Positions 1 through 10,632 of a stretch of 64,000 nt of DNA are shown in pieces (the stretch's first letter is position 1; each line of letters begins with the position of its first letter). The stretch covers positions 129,468,207-129,532,206 of the forward strand of contig NC_050098.1 in NCBI RefSeq assembly GCF_902167145.1, in the 5' to 3' direction. Below the pieces are notes generated by a model. That model was not told the origin of the DNA. It searched no databases and saw only the letters and a program-made list of their open reading frames with translations. Position numbers and translations under genes: made by a program. The stretch comes from Zea mays. Lineage: Eukaryota; Streptophyta; Magnoliopsida; Poales; Poaceae.

Positions 1-95
1 GGTCGCCGAATTTTTGACACACTTGGCAACCCTTGTAGTACTTGAAACAATCAGCTATCATGTTAGGCCAATAAAAATCAGACCTTCGCAAGAGC
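1..95 (-). pseudogene. Gypsy A integrase, zinc-binding fragment
   Basis: On the minus strand these bases encode an uninterrupted stretch with the gypsy integrase H2C2 spacing. It contains FYWPNM and then CFKYYKGCQVCQ, which supplies the two cysteines of the zinc-binding module before the catalytic core. The upstream half of the same module, with HEGICGTH, lies at about 18475-18560, on the far side of the Grande-like element. The split falls inside the zinc finger, so the fragment is part of gypsy A and was disrupted by that insertion. Confidence 0.85.
91..95. repeat. Left target-site duplication AGAGC of the Grande-like element
   Basis: AGAGC directly precedes the LTR start TGTTGGGACC at 96. 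The same five bases follow the 3' LTR at 18470-18474. A 5-bp duplication is typical of LTR-retrotransposon integrase and defines the element ends. Confidence 0.95.
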
Positions 96-718
96 TGTTG
101 GGACCATGCTTCGTCGCCGAAGGTCCTGCAGTAAGAAACACCTTCGGCAAATCTGTTTATACGTGGTACCGAAGCTACCGCTCATGAAGCTTCGGTACTA
201 TAACGTATCCGAAGACGAAGGATCGAACCGACTTAAAGATGGAATGACTTCTTAGTCCATAAGGGTCTGAGTCATAATTGTAATCTTTTGTAAGGGGCAT
301 GATAGTAATTTCTCACAGGCTGCGTCTTGTGCCTATAAATAGATGAACAGTACTCCTTTACTGTTCACGCAATCTTGTAATCGTCAACGCATTACGCTGG
401 AACTATTGTTTTCTGCCAAGGCAAAGGTATAAATGTACCTAAATATTATGTTTTAATATTTAGGTTCATATTAAAAAATAAGTGAATAATGTTATTCATT
501 CTTGGTATTTTATAATGTTTTATATTTTATATTTCATTTCGCATTGTTTTATGTCTGACCACGAAGGTGTGACCTTCGTGATATATTACCCATGACCTTC
601 GTCCGAAGCTCATTAAATCCTTGGGGAGATAATGCTTCAGCGGACGAAGGGCATTAACATTTAACATTCTATGTTGCCTTGTTCTTAATTCATAGCATTT
701 GAGAACAAGTCCCCAACA
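96..718 (+). repeat. 5' LTR of Grande-like element
   Basis: 623 bp, starting TGTTGGGACC and ending GTCCCCAACA. It matches 17848-18469 nearly base for base. It contains a TATA box at 333-341 and many GAAGG/CCTTC motifs. Confidence 0.95.
333..341 (+). promoter_or_regulatory. LTR TATA box
   Basis: CTATAAATAG lies about 237 bp into the LTR, the usual position at the U3/R boundary, with the same sequence in the 3' LTR at about 18084-18092. Transcription would start about 30 bp downstream. This is inferred from the motif only. Confidence 0.6.
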
Positions 719-736
719 TTGGCGCCCACCTCCGGT
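719..736 (+). other. Primer-binding site of Grande-like element
   Basis: TTGGCGCCCACCTCCGGT immediately follows the 5' LTR. TGGCGCC-type primer sites at this position are usual for grass Tat-lineage gypsy elements. The priming tRNA is not assigned. Confidence 0.65.
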
Positions 737-761
737 GAACTCACTTCCACTTTTTGAGCTG

Positions 762-2441
762 ATGGCTTCGTTCAAGAACCAAGCTGGAACTGCTTCGGCT
801 CCGAAGCTGATCCTCCCGATCACAGGCGGTTCATGCTCAGAGTCGGCTAACAAGAAGCAGAAGAAGGAGGCACAGAGAAGGGTACAACATGTCGGGGTGC
901 AAGGACCCTTCATCAAGTCAAGATGGTCTCATATCCCAATTACCTTCTCCCAAGAGGACCTTCAGCTCAAGGATTACCCTCACAATGATGCTATGGTCAT
1001 ATCTTGTGTCATCAAAGGATTTCTAGTCCACAATGTTTTGGTTGACACAGGTAGTGCATCCGACATTATATTTGCTAAAGCCTTCAAACAGATGCAAGAG
1101 CCAGAAGACAAGATTCATGATGCTACGCACCCTCTTTGTGGCTTCGGAGGAAGACAAATTGTAGCGCTTGGTAAGATTACCATGCCAGTGACCTTCGGAT
1201 TTGTCAACAATACAAGGACTGAGCAAGTTGTGTTTGACATTGTCGATATGGAGTACCCTTACAATGCAATCATTGGTCGCGGAACACTCAATGCTTTCGA
1301 AGCAATTCTTCATCCAGCATATCTTTGCATGAAGATACCTTCGGATCAAGGACCTATTGCTATACATGGGAGTCAGGAAGCTGCCAGAAAGGCCGAGGGG
1401 AACTGGACAGATTCAAAGGCAATCCACAATACAGATGAAGCTGAAGCTTGTGAGCAGTACAAGTACAGAAGGGAGAAGGCTGTTTCGGCCGATCAGCCGA
1501 AACCCATGCTTTTATGCGAAGATATCGCAGAGCAGAAGGTGCTGCTGGGATCTCAATTGTCTGAGGAACAAGATAAAACCCTGATAAGGTTTCTGTTCAA
1601 CAACAAAGATGTCTTTGCGTGGTCGGCTAACGATCTCTGTGGCGTCAACAGGGATGTTATTGAACACTCGCTCAATGTTGATCCATCCTTCAGACCCAGA
1701 AAGCAGACGCTTCGGAAGATGTCTGATGACAAGGCCGAAGGTGCTCGAAATGAAGTAAAAAGACTTCTCAGCGCCAGAGTTATTAGAGAAGTGAAGTATC
1801 CAGAATGGCTGGCCAACACTGTTATGGTAAAAAAGGCCAATGGAAAATGGAGGATGTGTATTGATTTTACTGATCTCAACAAGGCTTGTCCGAAGGATGA
1901 GTTTCCATTGGCAACGATAGATTCCCTAGTTGACGCAGCAGCTTCGTTAGAGCTTATGAGTCTGCTAGATTGTTATTCAGGCTACCATCAAATTTGGATG
2001 AAGAAAGAGGATGAGCCAAAAACCAGCTTCATAACCCCTAGTGGAACATATTGTTATCTTCGGATGCCTGAGGGGCTCAAGAACGCTGGAGGAAGCTTCA
2101 GCAGAATGACAACGAAGGTTCTCCATTCTCAGATAGGCAGAAATGTGTTAACATATGTTGATGATATTATAGTAAAAAGCACCAAGAAAGAAAATCACAT
2201 TGCTGATCTGCAGGAGACATTCGCTAATTTCAGACAGGCTGGTCTGAAGCTAAATCCAGAGAAGTGTGTCTTCGGAGTAAAAAAGGGGAAATTCCTTGGT
2301 TGTCTCGTCTCAACAAAGGGAATCGAAGCTAATCCAAATAAGATCGAAGCTATTCTTCGGATGGAGCCCCCAAGCACAAAGAAGGGGGCTCAACGATTGA
2401 CAGGAAGACTTGCATCTCTCAACCGATTCATATCTAGATGA
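762..2441 (+). pseudogene. Grande-like polyprotein, part 1: gag remnant, protease, reverse transcriptase
   Basis: The first ATG after the PBS is at 762. A few Gag-like residues lead straight into the Gag C-terminus and protease, so the central Gag region (capsid and zinc knuckle) is missing through an internal deletion near 790-810 that kept the frame open. The protease active site reads VDTGSAS at 1041. The reverse transcriptase follows, with WRMCIDF near 1850, LLDCYSGYHQI near 1960 and the catalytic YVDD at 2154-2165. The frame stops at TGA 2439-2441, just after the RT thumb motif (LASLNRFISR), where related proteins continue. The product would have been the replication enzyme of the element. 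This copy cannot make a full Gag-Pol. Confidence 0.85.
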
Positions 2442-4715
2442 GTAGAGAGAAATTTACCATTCTTCGAAGTGCTGAAGTCAGTCGAAGTTTTTCAATGGGG
2501 ATCAGCTCAGCAGAGAGCCTTCGAAGAGCTGAAGCAATATTTGATAGACCTAACGACGTTAACTCCACCAACGCCAGTGGCTCCTCTGTTGCTGTACGTG
2601 GCAGCTTCGCATTCAGCAGTAAGTGCGGCGCTTGTTTAAGAAAAACTTGAGGGACAAACCAAAAAACAAGCACCAATATACTTCGTCTCCGAAGTTCTTA
2701 GTCTATCAAAGAAGAATTATACAGAACTGGAGAAGGTCTTATATGCCGTCTTGATGGCATCCAGTAAGCTTCGACATTACTTTCAAGCATATCATATAAT
2801 TGTTCCTTCGTCACAACCTTTGAAGGATGTCATGAGGAACAGAGAAGCCACTGGAAGAATTGGAAAGTGGGCTGCGGAGCTTAATGAGTTCAACATTGAT
2901 TATGTGCACAGATCCTCAATACAATCCCAGGCGTTAGCAGACTTCATTGCCGATTGGACGCCAGGGGCTCAAGGAGAAGAAACAACTAAAGACACCGAAG
3001 TATGGACGGTATTTTGTGATGGTTCTTGGGGAACCTTCGGGGCAGGAGCAGCTGCTGTGTTAGTAGCACCCTCCAAAGTTAAAACTTGCTACGCAACAAG
3101 ACTTGATTTTAGCTGCACAAATAATATTGCTGAGTACGAAGCTTTGCTTTTGGGCCTTTGGAAGTTAAAGACAATGGGGATTAGAAGGGCGGTTCTTAAA
3201 ACTGATTCTCAGGTTATTTCTGGCCATATTGACAAGAGTTGTAAAGCAAGAGACCTGAAGCTTGAAAAATATTTAGACACAGTCCGAAGGATTGAAGCTT
3301 CCTTTGAAGGGTTTTCTGTCAAAAACATTCCTCGAGGACAAAATGAACATGCTGATTTGCTAGCCAAGTCAGCAGCACAGGGGCTGCCCTTACCTTCGGA
3401 AGTATTTTTTGAAACAATAAAAGCACCTTCGGTGGAACTTCTTGAAAGTGCAGTCCTCAATATATCTCCTGTTCATAGTGAAGATTGGAGAACTGAGATC
3501 ATTTCTTTCCTTCAGGGTAATTTCCTTTCAGATGATGAAGCTTATAACATGAGAATAGAGGCAAGAGCTCGACCATATGTTATAATAGAAGGGGAGCTAT
3601 ACAAGCGTGGAGTCTGTTCTCCACTACTCAAATGTTTATCCAGAGCCGAAGGTATAGAATTGATGAAGGAAATACACGCAGGCCTGTGTGGATCTCACAT
3701 TGGATCTAGGCCTTTGTTGGGAAAAGTTTTTCGTCAAGGATTTTATTGGCCAAAGGCAGCTTCGGATGCAGCGGAATTAGTCCAAAAGTGTGAAGGCTGT
3801 CAGAAATGCGCAAGAGATAAAAAACAACCTTCGTCTCTAACCCAGTTAATACAATCCACTTGGCCATTGCAAAGGTGGGGCCTTGATTTGTTAGGCCCGC
3901 TACCACCAGCACAAGGAAATTTAAAATATGTTGTGGTAGCAGTAGAATATTTTTCTAAGTGGATTGAGGCGAAGCCTTTAGCCACAATAACTTCGGTTAC
4001 CATTCAGAAGTTTTTCTGGCAGAATATTGTGTGTCGCTTCGGAGTGCCGAAGGCCATTACTGTGGATAACGAAACACAGTTTGATGCCGAAGTTTTTAAA
4101 GAGTTCTGTGGACAAATTGGCACGAAGATCCATTTTGCATCGGTTAGGCATCCAGAGTCAAATGGACTTGTCGAAAGAGCTAATGGTATCATAATGATGG
4201 GAATAATGAAATTAATCTTCAATCAGCCCAGAGGAAAATGGCCAGATGAATTAATTAAAGTGGTGTGGAGCCACAATACAACGACATCAAGGTCAACATG
4301 CTTTACACCATTCAAGTTATTATTTGGTGACGAAGCAATAACTCCGAAAGAAGCAAAAGGAGGATCAATAAGAATAGTGGCTTCGGCAGAAGACGAAGCT
4401 GAAGCTGATTACTCTGTGGACAAAGATGCTATAGAAGGGATCATGCTTCAAGTTGTGGAAAACATCAATAAATACCAATCCGAAACAATAAAATGGCGTG
4501 ATAGAAAGGTTCGGCTAAAGAATATTGAGCCAGGACATTTGGCGCTTCGGAGAGTGGCCAACCCAGAGACAGTAGGCAAGCTACAGCTGAAGTGGGAAGG
4601 ACCTTTTCTTGTAGTATCTTCGTCAAGACCCGGTTCCTACAGATTGAAGGATATGGACGGCAACGACATTCCTAGATCATGGAATGCGGATGAGCTTCGG
4701 CGATATTATGTCTAG
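2442..4715 (+). pseudogene. Grande-like polyprotein, part 2: RNase H and integrase
   Basis: This continues in the same frame as part 1. A second stop, TAA 2637-2639, lies in the RT-RNase H connection; from 2751 the frame is open to 4715. The RNase H motifs are visible (FCDGSWGTFGAGAAAV near 3010, NNIAEYEAL near 3120, KTDSQV near 3200). The integrase zinc-binding HxxxCGSH...CEGCQKC spans about 3670-3810. The core has WGLDLLGP (first Asp, about 3880), a second Asp in the motif VDNETQF near 4060 (Glu where Gly is usual) and NGLVERANG (catalytic Glu, about 4165). It ends with the gypsy integrase tail WNADELRRYYV. There is no chromodomain. Apart from the two stops the catalytic residues survive. 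Confidence 0.85.
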
Positions 4716-4954
4716 CTTGATGTAATTTTTTCTATTCTTTCTTATGGCACCCTTTTCCTTTCCAAAGGGGGAGAAAGGTTTTTAATGGGGCCATAGCATG
4801 TAATTTCTCTTTTTCTTATTTCACCTCTATAGGAGCAATATCCCCCAAAAATGTAAATGTAAAAGCTGAGAACGCACCATCGAGTGCAAAGGGAAAAGAA
4901 AAGAAAACAGGGAGAAGCTCAAAAGTCGTTCCTAAGGGAATGCAGAGCTTACAG
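4716..4954 (+). other. Post-pol spacer of Grande-like element
   Basis: Non-coding sequence directly after the pol stop. It is partly pyrimidine-rich and includes a purine-rich run (AAAGGGGGAGAAAGG) near 4765. No open frame of note. Confidence 0.4.
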
Positions 4955-5110
4955 CGAAAAATAAACGCTGATTCCGCCGAAGTAAAAGGCGAAGAAGCTC
5001 CTAAGGGAGGCTTACAGGAAAAAATAAACGCTGATTCCGCTGAAGTAAAAGGCGAAGAAGCTCCTAAGGGAGGCTTGCAGCGAAAAGTCAGCGCTGATAC
5101 ACCGAAAGAT
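4955..5110 (+). repeat. 63-bp tandem repeat in Grande-like spacer
   Basis: Two nearly identical 63-bp units (4955-5017, 5018-5080) are followed by a degraded third. Because 63 is divisible by three, the plus strand reads as a repeated 21-residue phrase (INADSAEVKGEEAPKGGLQ) within an open frame of about 100 codons. The phrase has no recognised function. The array lies between pol and the nested copia element. Confidence 0.8.
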
Positions 5111-5399
5111 AAACGACGAAGCCAAAAAATAAGCGGCAAACAGACTATGTTTATGGCTTCGAATATGTATTTGGACATTCATTTGCACGATACATTACAT
5201 CATGACATTTGCATTCATAAGCATTCATTTAGACATACATAGAATCATTATCATCATATCATACAGAGAAGGCAGATGCTTCGGCTATGAGGATAAAGCT
5301 TCGGGGAAAACAGAAAGAAGAAATCTTCATGCTTCGTTGTGTACGAAAAGAAGGGAAGGTGTTTTTCGCCTTCGGCTCAAAAAGAAAATTTCGTCCACA
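5111..5399 (+). other. Grande-like spacer before nested insertion
   Basis: AT-rich sequence with CATTTGCA/CATTCAT repeats around 5170-5230 and several CTTCGG motifs. No supported gene. It ends at the GCAAA insertion site (5400-5404). Confidence 0.4.
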
Positions 5400-5404
5400 G
5401 CAAA
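5400..5404. repeat. Left target-site duplication GCAAA of the copia element
   Basis: GCAAA precedes the element at 5405. The identical GCAAA follows it at 14272-14276. Confidence 0.95.
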
Positions 5405-6631
5405 TGAGAGCACCTAGAGGGGGGGTGAATAGGTGATCCTGTAAAACTTGAAACTTAAGCCACAAAAACTTGGTTAAGCGTTAGCACAATAATGCCAAGT
5501 GGCTAGAGAGGAGTCTCACAAAACACAATAACCACAAAGATATCAATCATAGAGATGGCACGGTGGTTATCCCGTGGTTCGGCCAAGACCAACGCTTGCC
5601 TACTCCACGTTGTGGCGTCCCAACGGACGAGGGTTGCAATCAACCCCTCTCAAGCGGTCCAAAGACCCACTTGAATACCACGATGTTTTGCTTTGCTTTT
5701 CTTAATCCTGTTTGCGAGGAATCTCCACAACTTGGAGCCTCTCGCCCTTACACTTGAAGTTCACAAAGAAGTACGGAGCAAGGGAGGGATTAACAACTCA
5801 CACAAGACACAAAGATCACAGCAAATACGCACACACAAGACCCAGACTTGAGCTCAAGAGACTAGCACACTAGAACAGAGCTCAAATCACTAGGATGTCG
5901 AACAAGTGCGCAGGAATGGAGTGTGAGTGATCAAGAGTGCTCAAGGAATGCTTGGTGTCCTCCTCCATGCGCCTAGGGGTCCCTTTTATAGCCCCAAGGC
6001 AGCTAGGAGCCGTTGGGAGCAATTTGGGAAGGCAATTCTTGCCTTCTGTCGTGTGGCGCACCGGACACTGTCCGGTGCCCGATTTCTTTCCTTCTATGGC
6101 GAAGCCGACCGTTGGCAGCCTTGGAGCCGTTGGCGCACCGGACATGTCCGGTGCACACCGGACAGTCCGGTGCCCCCTTCTAGCCGTTAGCTCAGCCACG
6201 TGTCTCGCGCAGATCGCGCGGCCGACCGTTGGCCCGGCCGACCGTTGGCTCACCGGACAGTCCGGTGCACACCGGACAGTCCGGTGAATTATAGTCATAC
6301 GTCGCCGGTGAATTCCCGAGAGCGGACAGTTCGCTCGAGTCAGCCTGGCGCACCGGACACTGTCCGGTGCACCACCGGACAGTCCGGTGCTCCCAGACTG
6401 AGCAGACTTTGGCTGAACAAAGCCATCTCATTTCCAATTCGATTTTTCCTGTTTCCAGCACTTAGACACAATACATTAGTCCATAAAATAATGTACTAAG
6501 TCTAGAAACATACCTTTTGACATGATTTGCACTTTTGTCCACCCCTTTTCATAGTTTAACACAAAAGCACTTGTGTTGGCACTTAAACACCAAAATACTT
6601 AGAAATGGCCCAAGGGCACATTTCCCTTTCA
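5405..6631 (-). repeat. 3' LTR of copia element
   Basis: 1227 bp. On the plus strand it starts TGAGAGCACC and ends TTTCCCTTTCA. It matches 13061-14271 with scattered substitutions. It contains a dense cluster of CCGGACAGTCCGG palindromes at about 6055-6390 and a TATA box (minus strand, near 5985). It is 16 bp longer than its partner, mainly through different numbers of the palindromic unit. Confidence 0.95.
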
Positions 6632-6650
6632 ATCTCCCCCTTTTTGGTGA
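6632..6650 (-). other. Polypurine tract of copia element
   Basis: The plus strand reads ATCTCCCCCTTTTT directly after the LTR, so the minus strand is an A/G-rich tract ending at the 3' LTR. This is the usual primer for plus-strand DNA synthesis. Confidence 0.8.
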
Positions 6651-7418
6651 TTTATGCCAACACAACATAAAGCAACTAGAACAAGTGCAATATCAATGCA
6701 AATGAAAACTCAAATTTGTTTTGAATCAAATTTGGCATATATGGATCATTCTTTGCCACCACTTGGTTTGTTTTTGCAAATCAACCTCAATTTCCTAACT
6801 CTAAGTCAAACACACTTGTAGAGACATAAAGAGAGTTGTTCCAATAGAAATTGATCACAGTAACAAAAACTCGCCCTATTTCCCATAATCAACCATTCTC
6901 CCCACAAGAACCAACTTTTGACAAAAGGAGCCAATAAGAGTATTTTGACAAAACAAAAGCTCTATTCTATTATTTTCAAAATTCTCAAGTGGTAGCTGAT
7001 CCATTTATTGCTTTGGCCTTTATTTTCTCCCCCTTTGGCATCAAGCACCAAAACGGGATTAATCTTGGCCCTAGAACCCCATTGCCTCACCAAAATCTTC
7101 AATAAGAATACAAAGGCAATAAGAGTACATGAGATGAACTTGGAATAAGTTACCCTCTCATCGGAGTGCAGTGGAAGTCTTTCATGGTCCAAGTCCACCT
7201 TTTCCCTTTCAAGCCTCCTTTGAGACTAAAACAAGCAAACTCAAGCACATGGTTAGTCTCAAAGGGTCAAGTTGTAGCACAGCTCCCCCTAAATATGTGC
7301 ATCACTTGCAAAAGGACTTGTGAGGTCCGGGGAGTGTTTGTACAACTTGAGCACCATAAGTAAGCAACGAAATGCATAAGGAACATGATCAAGGGCATAA
7401 ACACATGTATGCTATAAA
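6651..7418 (-). other. 3' untranslated region of copia element
   Basis: About 770 bp lies between the pol stop and the PPT. It is AT-rich with no convincing open frame. Some relatives in the SIRE lineage carry an env-like ORF here; I see none. Confidence 0.6.
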
Positions 7419-10400
7419 TCAATCCAAGTTCCGCGAATCTAAGACATTTAGCTCACTACGCAACCTGCAAAAGGTCTTCTCATCTAGAGGCTTGGTAAAG
7501 ATATCGGCTAGCTGGTTCTCGGTGCTAACATGAAACACTTCGATATCTCCCTTTTGCTGGTGGTCTCTCAAAAAGTGATGTCGGATGTCTATGTGCTTTG
7601 TGCGGCTGTGCTCAACAGGATTTTCCGCCATGCGGATAGCACTCTCATTATCACATAGGAGTGGGACTTTGCTCAGATTGTAGCCAAAGTCCCTGAGGGT
7701 TTGCCTCATCCAAAGTAGTTGCGCGCAACACTGTCCTGCGGCAACGTACTCGGCCTCAGCGGTGGATAGGGCAACAGAAGTTTGTTTCTTAGAGTTCCAC
7801 GACACTAGGGACCTTCCTAAGAATTGGCACGTCCCTGATGTACTCTTCCTATCGACCTTACATCCAGCATAGTCGGAATCTGAGTATCCAATTAAGTCAA
7901 AGTTAGACCCCTTAGGATACCAGATCCCGAAGCAAGGCGTAGCGACTAAATATCTAAGAATTCGCTTCACAGCCACTAAGTGGCACTCCCTTGGATCAGA
8001 TTGAAATCTAGCACACATGCATACGCTAAGCATAATATCCGGTCTACTAGCACATAAGTAAAGTAACGACCCTATCATTGACCGGTATGCCTTTTGATCA
8101 ACGGACTTACCTCCTTTGTTGAGGTCGGTGTGTCCGTCGGTCCCCATCAGAGTCTTTGCGGGCTTGGCATCCTTCATCCCAAACCGCTTCAGCAAGTCTT
8201 GCGTGTACTTCGTTTGAGAGATGAAGGTGCCGTCCTTGAGTTGCTTCACTTGGAACCCAAGGAAGTAGTTCAACTCGCCCATCATCGACATCTCGAATTT
8301 CTGCGTCATCACCTTGCTAAACTCTTCACAAGACTTTTTATTAGTAGAACCAAATATTATGTCGTCGACATAAATTTGGCACACAAAAAGATCACCATCA
8401 CAAGTCTTAGTAAAGAGAGTTGGATCGGCTTTCCCAACCTTGAAAGCATTAGCAATTAGAAAGTCTCTAAGGCATTCATACCATGCTCTTGGGGCTTGCT
8501 TAAGTCCATAGAGCGCCTTAGAGAGCTTACACACGTGGTCGGGGTACCGTTCATCCTCGAAGCCAGGGGGTTGCTCTACGTACACCTCCTCCTTGATTTG
8601 CCCGTTGAGGAAAGCGCTCTTCACATCCATTTGGAACAACCTGAAAGAATGGTGAGCGGCATATGCTAGCAAGATACGAATGGACTCTAGCCTAGCCACA
8701 GGAGCAAAAGTCTCCTCAAAGTCCAAACCTGCGACTTGGGCATAACCTTTTGCCACAAGTTGAGCCTTGTTCCTCATCACCACCCCGTGCTCGTCCTGTT
8801 TGTTGCGGAACACCCACTTGGTTCCCACAATGTTTTGCTTGGGACGAGGCACCAGTGTCCAAACTTCATTGCGCTTGAAGTTGTTGAGCTCCTCTTGCAT
8901 GGCCAACACCCAGTCCGAATCTAGCAAGGCCTCTTCTACCCTGAAAGGCTCAATAGAAGAGACAAAGGAGTAATGCTCACAAAAATTAACCAATCGAGAT
9001 CGAGTAGTTACTCCCTTGCTAATATCACCCAGAATTTGGTCGACGGGATGATCCCTTTGAATCATCGCTCGAACTTGGGTTGGAGGTGCCGGTTGCACTT
9101 CTTCCTCCATCACATGATCATCTTGTGCTCCCCCTTGATCACACACCTCCTTTTGATGAACCTGTTCGTCGTCTTGAGTTGGGGGATGCACCATAGTTGA
9201 GGAGGAAGGTTGATCTTGCTCATGTTGTTCCTGTGGCCGCACATCTCCAATCGCCATGGTGCGTATTGCGGCCGTTGGAACGTCTTCTTCATCTACATCA
9301 TCAAGATCAACAACTTGCTCTCTTGGGGAGCCATTAGTTTCATCAAATACAACGTCGCTAGAGACTTCAATCAAACCCGATGATTTGTTGAAGACTCTAT
9401 ACGCCTTTGTATTTGAGTCATAACCTAACAAAAACCCTTCTACAGCTTTGGGAGCAAATTTAGAATTTCTACCCTTCTTCACTAGAATGTAGCATTTGCT
9501 CCCAAATACACGAAAGTAAGATACATTGGGTTTGTTACCGGTTAGAAGCTCATATGACGTCTTCTTGAGGAGACAATGAAGGTATACCCTGTTGATGGCG
9601 TGGCAAGCCGTGTTCACGGCTTCTGACCAAAAGCACTCGGGGCTCTTGAACTCTCCAAGCATCATCCTTGCCATATCGATGAGCGTCATGTTCTTCCTTT
9701 CTACCACACCATTTTGTTGAGGTGTGTAGGGAGCGGAGAACTCGTGCTTGATCCCTTCCTCCTCAAGAAACTCCCCCACTTGAAGGTTCTTGAATTCGGA
9801 CCCGTTGTCGCTTCTTATCTTTTTCACTTTGAGCTCAAACTCATTTTGAGCTCTCCTTAGGAAGCGCTTGAGGGTCCCTTGGGTTTCAGACTTATCCTGC
9901 AAAAAGAATACCCAAGTGAAGCGGGAAAAGTCATCAACAATAACTAGACCATACTTACTTCCTCCTATGCTTAGATAGGCGACGGGTCCGAAGAGGTCCA
10001 TATGTAGCAGCTCCAGGGGTCTTGATGTGGTCATCACATTCTTGCTGTGATGCGCTCCTCCCACTTGTTTACCTGCTTGACAAGCTGCACAAGGTCTATC
10101 TTTTTCGAATTGCACGTTAGTCAAACCTATCACGTGTTCTCCCTTTAGAAGCTTGTGAAGGTTCTTCATCCCTACATGTGCTAAGCGGCGATGCCACAGC
10201 CAGCCCATGCTAGTCTTAGCTATTAAGCATGCATCTAGACCGGCCTCCTCTTTTGCAAAATCAACTAAATAAAGTTTGTCGTCTAATGCACCCTTAAAAG
10301 CTAATGAACCATCACTTCTTCTAAAGACAGACACATATACATTGGTAAATAGACAATTATATCCCATATTGCATAATTGACTAACAGATAGCAAATTATA

Positions 10401-10625
10401 TCCAAGGGACTCAACTAAAAACACATTAGAGATAGAGTGCTCATTTGAAATTGCAATCTTGCCTAAACCTTTCACTTTGCCTTGGTTCCCATCACCAAAT
10501 ATGATTGAATCTTGGGAATCCTTATTTTTGACGTAGGAGGTGAACATCTTCTTCTCCCCCGTCATATGGTTTGTGCATCCGCTGTCGATAATCCAACTTG
10601 AACCCCCGGATGCATAACCCTGCAA
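7419..10625 (-). CDS. Copia Pol: protease-integrase-reverse transcriptase-RNase H
   Basis: This open frame of 1068 codons begins in the protease and runs without stops to the usual copia C-terminus. The domains in order are: protease active site [13 protein letters not shown] at residues 12-24; GAG-pre-integrase and zinc finger ([12 protein letters not shown]...CAACQ, about 145-185); integrase core with HMDLFGP, DNGSEF and [13 protein letters not shown] with [12 protein letters not shown] and catalytic YVDDIIFGS; RNase H with [10 protein letters not shown] and CDNESAI; tail DIFTKPL. All expected catalytic residues are visible. Gag ends at 10633 in another frame (offset +1); the Pol frame is open upstream of its first ATG and overlaps the end of Gag. 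Expression would therefore need a frameshift, splicing, or reversal of a 1-base mutation. Confidence 0.9.
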   Translation of the reverse strand: MQGYASGGSSWIIDSGCTNHMTGEKKMFTSYVKNKDSQDSIIFGDGNQGKVKGLGKIAISNEHSISNVFLVESLGYNLLSVSQLCNMGYNCLFTNVYVSVFRRSDGSLAFKGALDDKLYLVDFAKEEAGLDACLIAKTSMGWLWHRRLAHVGMKNLHKLLKGEHVIGLTNVQFEKDRPCAACQAGKQVGGAHHSKNVMTTSRPLELLHMDLFGPVAYLSIGGSKYGLVIVDDFSRFTWVFFLQDKSETQGTLKRFLRRAQNEFELKVKKIRSDNGSEFKNLQVGEFLEEEGIKHEFSAPYTPQQNGVVERKNMTLIDMARMMLGEFKSPECFWSEAVNTACHAINRVYLHCLLKKTSYELLTGNKPNVSYFRVFGSKCYILVKKGRNSKFAPKAVEGFLLGYDSNTKAYRVFNKSSGLIEVSSDVVFDETNGSPREQVVDLDDVDEEDVPTAAIRTMAIGDVRPQEQHEQDQPSSSTMVHPPTQDDEQVHQKEVCDQGGAQDDHVMEEEVQPAPPTQVRAMIQRDHPVDQILGDISKGVTTRSRLVNFCEHYSFVSSIEPFRVEEALLDSDWVLAMQEELNNFKRNEVWTLVPRPKQNIVGTKWVFRNKQDEHGVVMRNKAQLVAKGYAQVAGLDFEETFAPVARLESIRILLAYAAHHSFRLFQMDVKSAFLNGQIKEEVYVEQPPGFEDERYPDHVCKLSKALYGLKQAPRAWYECLRDFLIANAFKVGKADPTLFTKTCDGDLFVCQIYVDDIIFGSTNKKSCEEFSKVMTQKFEMSMMGELNYFLGFQVKQLKDGTFISQTKYTQDLLKRFGMKDAKPAKTLMGTDGHTDLNKGGKSVDQKAYRSMIGSLLYLCASRPDIMLSVCMCARFQSDPRECHLVAVKRILRYLVATPCFGIWYPKGSNFDLIGYSDSDYAGCKVDRKSTSGTCQFLGRSLVSWNSKKQTSVALSTAEAEYVAAGQCCAQLLWMRQTLRDFGYNLSKVPLLCDNESAIRMAENPVEHSRTKHIDIRHHFLRDHQQKGDIEVFHVSTENQLADIFTKPLDEKTFCRLRSELNVLDSRNLD

Positions 10626-10632
10626 GGCAAAT

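Noticed and set aside
6055..6395. Regularly spaced short palindromes resembling a CRISPR array
   Set aside because: The spacers are themselves variants of the same unit, the array lies within an LTR, and the genome is a plant.
5927..6499. Open frames over the copia LTR (about 100 codons) with repeated HRTVRCTPDSP-like phrases
   Set aside because: The repeats come from the CCGGACAGTCCGG palindromes read in frame. Nothing suggests translation.
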